Origin: Brevibacterium sp. RIT 803
GTDB lineage: Bacteria > Actinomycetota > Actinomycetes > Actinomycetales > Brevibacteriaceae
NCBI RefSeq assembly: GCF_016892625.1
Contig: NZ_JAFEMW010000001.1
Coordinates: 682,001-746,000 of the forward strand
Direction: 5' to 3'
Length of the DNA: 64,000 nt
The notes under the pieces: model-generated
Told to the model about the DNA's origin: nothing
What the model saw: the letters and a program-made list of their open reading frames with translations, nothing else
The model's database searches: none
Translations under genes and position numbers: made by a program
Shown: positions 9,358 to 18,195 of the stretch, in pieces
How the letters are laid out: each line of letters starts with the position of its first letter
Numbering within the stretch: the first letter of the stretch is position 1

Positions 9358-10899
9358 ATGACATCACAGTGCCAGACACTCATCACGGGCGGCCGAGTGG
9401 TCGACCCACGTCATCACATCGACGAGGTGCTCACAATCGGCATCACCGATGGGCGCATCGTCCACGTCGACAGCGAGCCGATCACGGCTGCCCACACCAT
9501 CGACGCTACGGGATTCGTTGTCGCTCCGGGATTCGTCGATATGCACAGTCACGCCCAGAACGAGATCGGACATCTCCTCCAGGCTTACGACGGCGTCACC
9601 ACGAGTCTCGAACTCGAATGCGGTGCTGCGCCACTGAATCACACGCTCAACGCAGCCGCAGATGAAGGGAGAGCTCTGAACTACGGGTACTCCGCATCTT
9701 GGCTGCTTGCGCGCATGATCGTCATGGAAGGAATGGACTCCGATCAGGTAGCTCGCCTTCCCGCACTCCCGCTGGAGATGTTCAGCGCACTGCAAGGCAG
9801 TGGCAACTGGTCGAAGCCAGCGTCTGAGGAGGAGCGGCGCGACATCATTGAACTGGTGTCCCAACAACTCGATGATGGCGCCATCGGGATCGGGGTCCTG
9901 CTCGGCTACGCACCCGCCATCGATTCCGCAGAGCTCCATGCCTTAGCTCGACTCGCAGCGGAACGCAACACGACGCTGTTCGTCCATGCACGCTACGGTG
10001 CCGAGATCGAGGGCCATACTGCTCATGAATCCGTGGCCGAACTCGTCGAACTCAGTGAGTCGACGGGAGTTCGCATTCATATCTGCCATTTTGCCAGTTC
10101 GAATGCCGGTGATGGCGAGGAATCAGCTCGAGTGCTCTCTGATGCGATCGAGCGAGGACTGCCGATGACCACCGAATCATACCCATTCGAATTCGCGTCC
10201 ACGGTGATCGGCGCCGATTTCCTCTCCCCAGAGACCCTCCAAAGCAATGGAACTCCGGCATCAACCATCACATACCTCCCGGGGTCGGAACAGATGTCGT
10301 CCTACGACAGGCTCGCCGAGCTGCGGGCGCAGGATCCGGGTGGACTGTGCCTCATCCGGTACTACGGTCCCGACCTGTCTGTCGGAGTCGACGAGCTGCT
10401 GTCCACGCTCTCCTTCCCAGGAGCAGCCATTGCCTCAGATGCGATGCCTCTGACCCGGCTCACAGGAGGCGATGAGGGCAACCCCTTCCCAACTGTGCTG
10501 CCTGTGCCTACCGGGTATGCCGTCCACCCGAGAAGCGGCTCCTGCTTCATCCGTGCCATTGCATGGCTGCATCGCGACACCGGGCTCATGGACCTCAGTG
10601 ACGTCATCAGCCGCTCAAGTGACATTCCGGCCAGGATACTGGCGCGGAGTGCACCCGCGTTCGAAGCCAAGGGGCACCTCGGTGTGGGTGCCGATGCAGA
10701 TATCGTCATTGTCGACATCGATGCGGCCGAACCTCGTACCGATCCCACCCCTGTGATGACTGCTGACGGGGTCGTTCATCTTCTCGTCAATGGCGAAATG
10801 CTCATTGAGAACCGTCAGATCTCCAGGGCCGCGGTGACAAAAGGGGGTCGGGCGCTTCTGGCGTCCGCTTCAGGGACAGAACAGGAAGGCACACAATGA
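9358..10899 (+). CDS. N-acyl-D-amino-acid deacylase-like amidohydrolase
   Basis: A 513-residue metal-dependent amidohydrolase. The N-terminal beta-sandwich (TLITGGRVVDPRH) is followed by FVDMHSH with metal ligands His63 and His65. Cys88 in LELECGA matches the bridging Cys of D-aminoacylases, and FVHARYG, IHICHF and IASDAMP supply the later His, His and Asp. These positions fit the D-aminoacylase group better than dihydroorotases, which use a carboxylated Lys. The ATG at 9358 follows GGAAGGA; the longer frame from 9214 overlaps the amidase and is rejected. With the racemase it would allow either enantiomer of an N-acyl amino acid to be deacylated. Confidence 0.8.
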   Translation: MTSQCQTLITGGRVVDPRHHIDEVLTIGITDGRIVHVDSEPITAAHTIDATGFVVAPGFVDMHSHAQNEIGHLLQAYDGVTTSLELECGAAPLNHTLNAAADEGRALNYGYSASWLLARMIVMEGMDSDQVARLPALPLEMFSALQGSGNWSKPASEEERRDIIELVSQQLDDGAIGIGVLLGYAPAIDSAELHALARLAAERNTTLFVHARYGAEIEGHTAHESVAELVELSESTGVRIHICHFASSNAGDGEESARVLSDAIERGLPMTTESYPFEFASTVIGADFLSPETLQSNGTPASTITYLPGSEQMSSYDRLAELRAQDPGGLCLIRYYGPDLSVGVDELLSTLSFPGAAIASDAMPLTRLTGGDEGNPFPTVLPVPTGYAVHPRSGSCFIRAIAWLHRDTGLMDLSDVISRSSDIPARILARSAPAFEAKGHLGVGADADIVIVDIDAAEPRTDPTPVMTADGVVHLLVNGEMLIENRQISRAAVTKGGRALLASASGTEQEGTQ

Positions 10900-12449
10900 G
10901 ACGACTGGTGCTGGGAGCGGTCCTGGCTGTGCTTCTTTCTCTGAGCGCCTGCACCGGCGGGGGGCTCGGCGACGCGCAGCGTGGCGAGGGCAGCAGCTTC
11001 ATCGTAGCGTGGAACGCTCAACCTCCGACGCTTGATCCTCTGATGACCACGTCCACAGCGACGCGCGACATCTCTCGCAACTTCTTCGAACCGCTCATCA
11101 CCATTGATGCCGACAACCAGGTCAAACCTGTGCTGGCTGAATCGTTCTCGCTCTCCGACGACGGAACCCTTGTCAGCTTCGCTCTCCGCAAGAACGTGAA
11201 GTTCCACGACGGATCGACAATGGAGGCCGACGATGTCGTCGCCTCACTCAAGGCGTGGATTGCGAAGGCCTCAGTCGGTCAGCTCTTCTTCTCAGACGCG
11301 AAGGTTTCATCATCATCGTCAGACAAGGTGGAGATCAAACTGCCCGACCCACTTTTTGTCGCGCTTCAGCTCCTTGCAGACCAGGGGCAACTCCCAGCGA
11401 TCCAGCCTAAGGAAATTCTCGAGGCCGCCGGGGACGATCCTGTCGAAGAATTCATCGGTACCGGACCTTACACAATGGAGAAGTGGAACACCGATCAGTA
11501 CGTTCAGATGTCCCGATTCGACGACTACGTTTCGCCGAAGGGCAAAACGAACGGTACCGGAGGTGCGAGGAAGGCTGCCTTCGATTCGATGTTCTTCTAC
11601 TTCGTCAATGATCCATCCACTCGAATGTCGGGCCTCCAGACCGGCGAGTACGATGCCGCGAACGCCTTGCCTCCGGACAATCTGGACATGCTCGACAGCG
11701 ACGAGAACATCAATCTCACTACAGGCGACAACGGATTCAATGCGGCGATCTTTAACAAGAAGACTGGAGTGATGTCCGATCCGAAAATGCGTAGAGCAGT
11801 CCTGGCCGCGACGAACATTGACGATATCCAGAAGGCTGCGTTCTCGTCGGAAAAGCTCTATGACACGAACGGCGCGCTGATGCCCAAAACTTCCGACTGG
11901 TACTCGACGAAAGGCCTCAACGCTTACAACCATCCGAATCCGAAGCAGGTCGCAGAACTCCTTGACAAGGCCGACTATAACGGTGAGGAGGTTCGCATCC
12001 TCACTTCCAGGGAATACGAAGAACACTACAACAATGCCGTCGTTATGGATCAGCAACTCAACGATGTTGGAATCAAGTCTCGGCTCATCGTCACCGACTG
12101 GGCCACCGTGCTCCAGAATCGAACCGATGACACGAGCTATGAGATTTTCATCACTGGGTTCTCACCGACTTCTACCCCGCTAACCCAGGTGTTCTTCGAC
12201 CCTGTGTGGCCCGGGTGGACGGAGAGCCCGGAAATCGAAGCTGCTTTCGACACGATCATTCACGCTCCAAGCGGCGAACAGGCCGTCTCCGCAAAGGATG
12301 ATCTGCAGAAGGCGTTCTACGATTACCTGCCCGTACTCAAATTCGGGGCGCGGTCGACGACGACCGGCATCAGGTCAGGCTTCGTCGGCCACGAGTTCAC
12401 CGCTGCGTCCGGCGACATCTTCTACAACGTTCGTCCCGAAGCGCAGTAG
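10896..12449 (+). CDS. peptide-type ABC transporter substrate-binding lipoprotein
   Basis: Family 5 extracellular solute-binding protein (517 residues). A lipoprotein signal peptide ends in LLSLSAC with the lipidated Cys at residue 19, followed by a short Gly-rich linker. The mature part has the family hallmarks PPTLDPLMTTSTAT and SDDGTLVSFALRKNVKFHDG. It captures the substrate for the DppBCDF-like membrane complex encoded at 3051-6726. Unusually, it is the last gene of the operon, after the enzymes, with an ATGA overlap to the amidohydrolase. Confidence 0.92.
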   Translation: MRRLVLGAVLAVLLSLSACTGGGLGDAQRGEGSSFIVAWNAQPPTLDPLMTTSTATRDISRNFFEPLITIDADNQVKPVLAESFSLSDDGTLVSFALRKNVKFHDGSTMEADDVVASLKAWIAKASVGQLFFSDAKVSSSSSDKVEIKLPDPLFVALQLLADQGQLPAIQPKEILEAAGDDPVEEFIGTGPYTMEKWNTDQYVQMSRFDDYVSPKGKTNGTGGARKAAFDSMFFYFVNDPSTRMSGLQTGEYDAANALPPDNLDMLDSDENINLTTGDNGFNAAIFNKKTGVMSDPKMRRAVLAATNIDDIQKAAFSSEKLYDTNGALMPKTSDWYSTKGLNAYNHPNPKQVAELLDKADYNGEEVRILTSREYEEHYNNAVVMDQQLNDVGIKSRLIVTDWATVLQNRTDDTSYEIFITGFSPTSTPLTQVFFDPVWPGWTESPEIEAAFDTIIHAPSGEQAVSAKDDLQKAFYDYLPVLKFGARSTTTGIRSGFVGHEFTAASGDIFYNVRPEAQ

Positions 12450-12472
12450 ATATCACGGCGCAATCAGCAGTG

Positions 12473-12490
12473 GGATTCGGTTGGGAATCC
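12473..12490 (+). terminator. weak hairpin after the N-acylamino-acid operon
   Basis: GGATTC at 12473-12478 and GAATCC at 12485-12490 pair around a six-base loop, 24 bp past the last stop codon. There is no U-tract, so this is only a possible terminator. Confidence 0.25.
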
Positions 12491-12572
12491 ATCCGCTTCC
12501 TGCATGCGTGGCTACATGGCACCAGGAGGTTGGCCGGGCCTCTGGCTCATGTCTCAGACAGTCAAGCCTTGA

Positions 12573-13115
12573 TCAGCCCAGGACGCGATAGCGCTGATGG
12601 GTCTCGCTCGCAAAGGCTGATGTCTCGATGCGCTCCAGTTCGATTTGTTGGCCCAGACCGGCAAACAAAGAGATGCCTTCACCGATCAGGACCGGCGCGA
12701 CGTCGAGGTGGATCTCGTCGACAAACCCGAGCCGGAGGCATTGTCGGGAAATGCTGCCTCCAAGCAGACTGACCCACTTTTCGCCCGCGGCTCGCTTTGC
12801 CATCTCGATCGCTTGGCCGATGTCGTCGACCACGAAGGTGAACATGGTGCCGTCCCGCTCGATCGGTTCCCGAGCGGTGTGAGTCATCAGATACACAGGC
12901 ACTTTCAGCATGCCGCCGTACGGAATCTCGTCGTCTTCGATAGTCTGCGTCTTGTTCGCTCCCCCGACGACAGCGCCGATCCGCCCGATGACCTTCTCGA
13001 CCACGGCATCGTCTTCAGGGGCTGAGGGCCGACCGAACATCCAGTCAATCCCACCGTCTGCCTTCGCAAGAAATCCGTCGACCGTCACTGTTGCATGAAC
13101 TATTACACGTGTCAT
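12573..13115 (-). CDS. dihydrofolate reductase-like / RibD_C domain reductase
   Basis: A 180-residue member of the bacterial bifunctional deaminase-reductase C-terminal (RibD_C) family. The N-terminal VHATVTVDGFLA is the nucleotide-binding first strand and VSLLGGSISRQCL the glycine-rich NADPH loop. These proteins reduce pteridine or riboflavin-like substrates, but most paralogs are uncharacterised. The start is ATG 13115 behind GAGGGG. It is divergent from a TetR regulator with two identical-type operators in the gap, so it is probably that regulator's target. Confidence 0.85.
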   Translation of the reverse strand: MTRVIVHATVTVDGFLAKADGGIDWMFGRPSAPEDDAVVEKVIGRIGAVVGGANKTQTIEDDEIPYGGMLKVPVYLMTHTAREPIERDGTMFTFVVDDIGQAIEMAKRAAGEKWVSLLGGSISRQCLRLGFVDEIHLDVAPVLIGEGISLFAGLGQQIELERIETSAFASETHQRYRVLG

Positions 13116-13133
13116 CAACTGCCCCTCAGTCTT

Positions 13134-13159
13134 AATGGTGAGCTATATGACTCACCATT
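13134..13159. promoter_or_regulatory. TetR-type operator, site 1
   Basis: AATGGTGAG at 13134-13142 and CTCACCATT at 13151-13159 form a perfect nine-base inverted repeat with an eight-base spacer, 19 bp upstream of the reductase ATG. The core is GGTGAG-N8-CTCACC. Confidence 0.65.
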
Positions 13160-13182
13160 GCGAAAGTTACCCAAAAAAAGAC

Positions 13183-13202
13183 GGTGAGTCAACCGACTTA
13201 CC
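13183..13202. promoter_or_regulatory. TetR-type operator, site 2
   Basis: GGTGAG at 13183-13188 and CTTACC at 13197-13202 repeat the architecture of site 1 with the same eight-base spacing and one mismatch. It lies 18 bp before the tetR ATG. The two centres are 46 bp apart, so one site faces each divergent gene. Confidence 0.6.
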
Positions 13203-13220
13203 TCATGGAATACTTAGAGC

Positions 13221-13865
13221 ATGCGACGCAAGCTCTCCGCCTATCACCGCGAAGTCGCCGAAGCGAACCGGTCCGCCATCCTCGACGCTGCCGTAGATTT
13301 GTTCCTCGACCTCGGATACGACCGCACGTCACTGGCACGAGTCGCCGAAATGGCGGGCGTCTCAAAGGCAACCCTATTCAAGCAATTCCCGACCAAGGCT
13401 GAACTCTTCGAAGCGACAGTCCTTACGGCAGGCAATGCGCCAGCCACAACAACACTCAACCTCCCCGCCGACGACTTTCAGGCCGGCCTATCGGTGCTGG
13501 GTCGCGCGTACGCCACGCTGCTCACCCAGCCTCACATGGTCGCACTCATGCGGACTGTGATCGCCGAGTCACCAAGGTTTCCGGAACTGCGCGAGCGGAC
13601 CTTTGACTTCGGCACTCTGCCTGTTCTTACGCAGCTCGACCATTATCTGCGAGCTGCGCACACCGCGGGAACCGCAGCTATAGAGGACCCAGAAATCGCA
13701 TCCGCGCAACTGTTGGGCATGATCGCTTCGGCGATCTTCTGGCCGCGCCTCGTCCACGATACGTGGTCGATCACCGAAGACGAACAGCTACGAGCCGTCG
13801 ATGAGGCCGCGCGCACAATCGCCGCGCGCTATGCCGTGTCAGGGGCGAAACCTCGAGCCCGCTAG
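13221..13865 (+). CDS. TetR/AcrR-family transcriptional regulator
   Basis: A 214-residue TetR regulator. The N-terminal helix-turn-helix is clear: AAVDLFLDLGYDRTSLARVAEMAGVSKATLFKQFPTK (residues about 21-58, shown here only as motif names: TSLARVAEMAGVSKATLF). The C-terminal ligand domain is divergent and includes HMVALMRTVIAESPRFPELR, a common TetR_C feature. It starts at ATG 13221 and is divergent from the RibD_C reductase. Two GGTGAG-N8-CTYACC palindromes between them suggest autoregulation and repression of the reductase. It ends eight bp before the convergent bioN. Inducer unknown. Confidence 0.9.
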   Translation: MRRKLSAYHREVAEANRSAILDAAVDLFLDLGYDRTSLARVAEMAGVSKATLFKQFPTKAELFEATVLTAGNAPATTTLNLPADDFQAGLSVLGRAYATLLTQPHMVALMRTVIAESPRFPELRERTFDFGTLPVLTQLDHYLRAAHTAGTAAIEDPEIASAQLLGMIASAIFWPRLVHDTWSITEDEQLRAVDEAARTIAARYAVSGAKPRAR

Positions 13866-13873
13866 GCCTGGGC

Positions 13874-14530
13874 TCAGTCCACGATTCCGCGAGCATCGAG
13901 TGCCCGGCCCGTGTCCTGGGCGTACTTCACCGAGCGGAGGATCGCGGGGATCACTCTGGCCTTGATGCTCGAGTCGAGGCCGCGGGCTCGGGCAGCACGG
14001 TCCGCTTCCCCCAACAGTCCGGAGATATGGGAGATGGCGCGGACCATGAGGCTTGCAGTCAGAGCGATCGTGTCAGGACTGGCGCCGAGGAATCGCAGCG
14101 GTGAGACGATCACAGTGAAGGTGTCGAGCAGCTGCGCCACGGTTGTGGTCAATGTCAGCAGCAGCGCGGCCTGCACACAGGCGAAGACGGTGCCGCCGAC
14201 CGTGAGGCCGGCGCGCAGCGATCCGAAGAAGTACTGCATGGCCACAACGATGATGATCAGCACTGCCGCATAGATCCAGGTCTTGAGGAAGTGATGCGGT
14301 CTCAGCCTGGCAGTGAAGCCGAGGATCACGAGGACTGCAAACATCGACCAGTTGATGACCGGGTCGCGGAAGATCAGTGCGACGACTCCGATCAGGGCGA
14401 TGACAGCAAGCTTCACCCCTGGAGCTGTTCTGTGCAGCCAACCGGGAGTGTGCGCCACCTTCCCGAACAGCTGAGGTCGTGGCCGAATACCGGCACGGGA
14501 CCGGCTGCCCGCCCGGAACCGGCTGCTCAC
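13874..14530 (-). CDS. bioN: energy-coupling factor transporter transmembrane protein BioN
   Basis: T-component (218 residues) of the BioYMN biotin ECF importer. Several membrane helices (KLAVIALIGVVALIF, FAVLVILGF, WIYAAVLIIIVVAM) are followed by the cytosolic coupling helices, with the Ala-Arg-Gly signature in DRAARARGLDSS and a second one near GRALDARGI. The start GTG at 14530 overlaps the bioM stop. It is the last gene of the operon and converges on tetR. Confidence 0.88.
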   Translation of the reverse strand: MSSRFRAGSRSRAGIRPRPQLFGKVAHTPGWLHRTAPGVKLAVIALIGVVALIFRDPVINWSMFAVLVILGFTARLRPHHFLKTWIYAAVLIIIVVAMQYFFGSLRAGLTVGGTVFACVQAALLLTLTTTVAQLLDTFTVIVSPLRFLGASPDTIALTASLMVRAISHISGLLGEADRAARARGLDSSIKARVIPAILRSVKYAQDTGRALDARGIVD

Positions 14531-15297
14531 GAGGAGTCACTCATGATCAGCTCACGGTACATTCGGGTCGCTTCGGCAGGGTTCGAGTCATGGACGATGC
14601 GGCCGGAATCCACGACCAGGGCACGGTCGGCCAGCCCGGCGAAATCGAGATCGTGGGTCGAGAAGATCACGCGCACGCCTCGGCGGACGACAAGGTCTGC
14701 CAGGAGTGTCCGCAGCTTCTCCTTGTTGCGCAGGTCCAGCAGCGTGGTCGGCTCGTCGAGGACCAGGATCTGCGGGTCCACAGCCAGAACGGCTGCCAGA
14801 GCCACGAGCTGCCGCTGTCCGCCGGAGAGCTCGTAGACACTGCGTTCAGCCAGGTCAGCGATGCCCAGTTCCTCGAGCACGGCCAGGGCAGCAGCGCGGC
14901 GCTCCGCCTTCGGGAAGCGCTTGCGCAGGGAGAGTTCGATGTCTTCGAGGGGAGTCGGCATGACCAGCTGCGCGGCAGGGTCAGTGAAGACGAAGCCCAC
15001 CCGCGAGCGGACCTGCTTGGCCTCCTCGACCGGGTCGAGTCCGTCGATGAGAACTCGACCGGAATTGGCTGTGACCAGCCCGTTGAACAGCTGCAGCAGC
15101 GTGGACTTCCCGGACCCATTGGCACCGATGATCGCGACCATCGGTTCGTCCAGAGTGAGGTTGACGTCGGTCAGTATCGGGCGGTAGACATCGCCGGTCG
15201 GGCTGTCGTCGAGAACTCCGACCGAGACTTCGGAGAATGAGATCTGCTCCGTCGCCGGTCCTGCGGAACCGGGATCTTGTCTGCGTCCGAAGATCAC
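14527..15297 (-). CDS. bioM: energy-coupling factor transporter ATPase BioM
   Basis: ECF-type ABC ATPase (256 residues) that powers biotin uptake with BioN and BioY. Walker A is GANGSGKSTLLQ near residue 56, signature LSGGQRQL, Walker B ILVLDEPTTLLDL, and the switch His is in STHDLDF. The start is GTG at 15297 overlapping the bioY stop (GTGA). Gene order bioY-bioM-bioN is that of the dedicated actinobacterial biotin transporter. Confidence 0.9.
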   Translation of the reverse strand: MIFGRRQDPGSAGPATEQISFSEVSVGVLDDSPTGDVYRPILTDVNLTLDEPMVAIIGANGSGKSTLLQLFNGLVTANSGRVLIDGLDPVEEAKQVRSRVGFVFTDPAAQLVMPTPLEDIELSLRKRFPKAERRAAALAVLEELGIADLAERSVYELSGGQRQLVALAAVLAVDPQILVLDEPTTLLDLRNKEKLRTLLADLVVRRGVRVIFSTHDLDFAGLADRALVVDSGRIVHDSNPAEATRMYRELIMSDSS

Positions 15298-16037
15298 TGT
15301 GCCGCGGTGCCTTCGGCTGCACCCTCAACGCCGGTTCCTTTGGATCCGACACCCGCGGAGCCGACACCCGCGGAGCCGGCACCCGCAGTCCGCGCGTTCG
15401 GCACCAACGTCGGGCCGCCTCGGCGCCGGAGGACATCGGGGAATGCCCGGTGGATAAGGATCGCGACGGACACGGCGAGGACGTTTTTGATGCTGTCGCC
15501 GGGCCAATACGCAAGGTCGGCGACGGCGGCCACGCCCAGGGGCAGGTCGGCGTTGATCGACATCCCGAGGATTCCGAGTGGATGATTGAGCAGCAGGCTC
15601 GAGCCGAGCGCCCCGAGGAACAACGCGACCCACAGTTTCTTTCCGCGGAAGCGACGAATGGCCCAGCGGGCGACGAATCCTGTGGCCAGGGCGTAGAGCG
15701 TGAACGAGGTGATGTACCCGGCGCTGGGACCGGCGAGCACGCCGATGCCGCCGCTCATGCCGGAGAAGATCGGCAGACCGAGCAGGCCGAGGACGACGTA
15801 GAGCAAGACGGCCGCTCCACCGCGCCACGGCCCCAGCACCAGGCCGCAGAGTGCGATGGCGAAGGTCTGCAGGGTGATCGGCACACCGGCCGGACCCACC
15901 GGCACCGGGGGCATGATTGCGAACGCCGCCAGCAGAGCGGCGAAGACCGCGATCAGCGCGATATCGCCGGCCCTGCCAGCTGAATTGCTCCGCGATCCCC
16001 TCGCCGAGGCGGTGCTGGCGGTGTGCGCTTGTGACAT
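15294..16037 (-). CDS. bioY: biotin transporter S-component BioY
   Basis: Substrate-binding membrane subunit (247 residues) for biotin. BioY hallmarks include VPITLQTFAIALCGLVLGP and GLLGLPIFSG, with about six hydrophobic helices. I start it at ATG 16037 behind GGAG, since the upstream 17 codons overlap the operator region. The C-terminus carries a Gly/Ala/Ser tail (GSAGVGSAGVGSKGTG) encoded by 15-bp repeats at 15346-15390, beyond the conserved domain. A BioQ-like box lies 56 bp upstream, so repression by biotin through BioQ is expected. Confidence 0.9.
   Translation of the reverse strand: MSQAHTASTASARGSRSNSAGRAGDIALIAVFAALLAAFAIMPPVPVGPAGVPITLQTFAIALCGLVLGPWRGGAAVLLYVVLGLLGLPIFSGMSGGIGVLAGPSAGYITSFTLYALATGFVARWAIRRFRGKKLWVALFLGALGSSLLLNHPLGILGMSINADLPLGVAAVADLAYWPGDSIKNVLAVSVAILIHRAFPDVLRRRGGPTLVPNARTAGAGSAGVGSAGVGSKGTGVEGAAEGTAAQ
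15346..15390. repeat. 15-bp in-frame tandem repeat in bioY tail
   Basis: Two exact copies of CCGACACCCGCGGAG (15346-15360, 15361-15375) and a degenerate third copy. Read on the minus strand they encode Gly/Ser/Ala/Val pentads. Confidence 0.75.
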
Positions 16038-16092
16038 GAGTTCTCCGATGGTGAGGTGGCACCCGAGACTTATTCGGGCACCATCCACCTTA

Positions 16093-16109
16093 ACTGAACA
16101 CTGTTCAGT
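16093..16109. promoter_or_regulatory. BioQ-like operator upstream of bioYMN
   Basis: ACTGAACA at 16093-16100 and TGTTCAGT at 16102-16109 form a perfect 17-bp palindrome centred on one base. Its core TGAAC-N3-GTTCA matches the published BioQ motif of Corynebacterium and Mycobacterium as I remember it. It sits in the 93-bp gap between guaA and bioY. Confidence 0.65.
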
Positions 16110-16130
16110 AGTTGTAGTCGGGGAACAGAA

Positions 16131-17711
16131 TCATTCCCATTCGATGGTGCCCGGAGGCTTGGAGGTGACGTCGAGGACGACCCTGTTGATGTCGTCGACC
16201 TCGTTCGTAATGCGATTGGAGATGACGGAGAGGACGTCGTAGGGAACACGCGTCCAGTCCGCGGTCATCGCGTCTTCGCTGGAGACCGGGCGCAGCACGA
16301 CCGGGTGGCCATAGGTCCGTCCGTCGCCCTGGACTCCCACAGATCGGACGTCGGCGAGGAGGACGACAGGGCACTGCCAGATCTCTCCGTCGAGGCCGGC
16401 CTTGGTCAGTTCTTCGCGGGCGATGACATCGGCACGGCGCAGGATCGAGAGACGGTCCTCCGTGACCTCGCCGATGATGCGGATTCCCAGTCCGGGGCCG
16501 GGGAACGGCTGGCGGGAGACGATGGCATCCGGGACTCCGAGCTCACGACCGATGGCGCGGACCTCGTCCTTGAACAGGGCGCGCAGGGGTTCGATGAGTT
16601 CGAAGGTGATGTCATCGGGCAGCCCGCCCACATTGTGGTGGCTCTTGATGTTCGCAGTCCCGGATCCGCCACCGGATTCGACGACGTCAGGGTAGAGCGT
16701 GCCCTGGACCAGGAAGCCGATCTCTTCACCCTCGTCCTTGGCCTCGAGGACGAGGTCGGCTGCGGCCTGCTCGAAGGTGCGGATGAACTCGCGGCCGATG
16801 ATCTTGCGCTTGGTTTCCGGATCGGTGACGCCGGCGAGTTCGGAGAGGAACTGCTCACGCGCGTCGATGGTGACCAGACGGACGCCGATCGAGTTCACGT
16901 AGTCGTTCTCAACCTGTTCTCGTTCGTTCTCACGCAGGAGACCGTGGTCGACGAAGACGCAGGTGAGCTGATCACCGATGGCCTCGTGAACCAGAGCCGC
17001 GGCCACGGAGGAGTCGACTCCGCCTGAGAGGGCGCAGATGACCTTCTTCGAACCGGCGCGTTGCCGGATCAGTTCGATCTGCTCGTCGATGACCGAAGCA
17101 TTGGTCCAGTCGGCGGTGAGTCCGGCGACATCGAACAGGAAGTTCTCGAGGATCTGCTGTCCGTACTCGGAGTGGAGGACCTCGGGGTGCCACTGCACAC
17201 CGGCGAACTTGCGTGCCGCGCACTCGAAGGCGGCGACCGGGGTGTCCGGGGTCGAAGCGAGCACATCGAAATCAGCAGGCGCCTCGGCGACGGAATCTCC
17301 GTGAGACATCCAGACCTTGTAGCTGTTCGGTGTCTGGGCCAGCAGCGAACCGGTGCTGGAGACCGTCACCGGGGTCGAACCGTATTCGCGCTTATCCGTC
17401 TTAGCGACTCGTCCGCCGAGGGTGGTCGACATGAGCTGGAAGCCGTAGCAGATGCCCATGGTGGGCACGCCGAGCTCGAAGACAGCGGTGTCGAATCCGG
17501 GGGCGCCTTCGTCGTTGACGCTCGACGGTCCCCCCGAGAGCACGATGGCGATCGGATTCTTGGCCGCGAACTCCGCGGCCGGTGCGTCATGGGCGATGAT
17601 CTCGGAATACAGTCCGGCCTCGCGGATCCGTCGGGCGATGAGCTGCGCGTACTGCGCACCGAAATCGACCACGAGGACAGGAGGCACCTGTGTGCTCTGG
17701 GTTTGCGTCAT
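16131..17711 (-). CDS. guaA: GMP synthase (glutamine-hydrolysing)
   Basis: Converts XMP to GMP with glutamine and ATP, the last step of GMP synthesis. The protein has 526 residues, normal for the family. The N-terminal class I glutamine amidotransferase has Cys88 in GICYGFQ and His in VQWHPEV. The ATP-pyrophosphatase domain carries the PP-loop LSGGVDSS near residue 232, and the C-terminal dimerisation domain ends in [12 protein letters not shown], as expected. It starts at ATG 17711 and lies downstream of DUF3817, SURF1 and guaB3 on the same strand. Confidence 0.97.
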   Translation of the reverse strand: MTQTQSTQVPPVLVVDFGAQYAQLIARRIREAGLYSEIIAHDAPAAEFAAKNPIAIVLSGGPSSVNDEGAPGFDTAVFELGVPTMGICYGFQLMSTTLGGRVAKTDKREYGSTPVTVSSTGSLLAQTPNSYKVWMSHGDSVAEAPADFDVLASTPDTPVAAFECAARKFAGVQWHPEVLHSEYGQQILENFLFDVAGLTADWTNASVIDEQIELIRQRAGSKKVICALSGGVDSSVAAALVHEAIGDQLTCVFVDHGLLRENEREQVENDYVNSIGVRLVTIDAREQFLSELAGVTDPETKRKIIGREFIRTFEQAAADLVLEAKDEGEEIGFLVQGTLYPDVVESGGGSGTANIKSHHNVGGLPDDITFELIEPLRALFKDEVRAIGRELGVPDAIVSRQPFPGPGLGIRIIGEVTEDRLSILRRADVIAREELTKAGLDGEIWQCPVVLLADVRSVGVQGDGRTYGHPVVLRPVSSEDAMTADWTRVPYDVLSVISNRITNEVDDINRVVLDVTSKPPGTIEWE

Positions 17712-17755
17712 GACCCAATTCTAAACACCGGGCACCCAGTGCCCAACTACTGGCC

Positions 17756-18193
17756 TCAGCTCTTGGGAGCGACCACCACGGCCGCTGCCAGCTCGGCTTC
17801 GACCTGACGGTTGATTCTGCGTTCGAGGATGAACGACATCACCGGGACCACACCGGCCAGGGCCAAGACGATGTAACGGCCCAGCGTCCAACGCATCTGC
17901 TGGTTGAGCCAGAAGCAGCCGATGAGGTAGACGACGTAGCACCAGCCGTGGCAGATCGCGATCGCGGCGGCCAGGTTGAAGCCGCCGAAGTTCAGTGCCG
18001 TCGAGGGATCAGCGGCGATGAGGTACTTGTAGATCATCTCGACGGTGAGGATGAGGAGCATCGTTCCCGTGATGATGGCCATCACCCGATAGAATTTCAG
18101 GGCGTTGCGCGCCGAGGTGAAGCGCTTGACACTCCACACGTCGCCGTCATCGAAGTCGGGGCGGGAATCCAGGGACTCGGGTTCTTCGCTCAC
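17756..18193 (-). CDS. DUF3817 domain membrane protein
   Basis: A 145-residue actinobacterial integral membrane protein. Three hydrophobic segments are visible (MAIITGTMLLILTVEMIYKY, ICHGWCYVVYLIGCFWL, IVLALAGVVPVMSFIL), with the HGWCYVVYL core typical of DUF3817. The function is unknown. The start is GTG at 18193 with GGAGG upstream, just after the SURF1 stop, and it precedes guaA. This placement next to SURF1 is common in actinobacteria. Confidence 0.85.
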   Translation of the reverse strand: MSEEPESLDSRPDFDDGDVWSVKRFTSARNALKFYRVMAIITGTMLLILTVEMIYKYLIAADPSTALNFGGFNLAAAIAICHGWCYVVYLIGCFWLNQQMRWTLGRYIVLALAGVVPVMSFILERRINRQVEAELAAAVVVAPKS

Positions 18194-18195
18194 GC

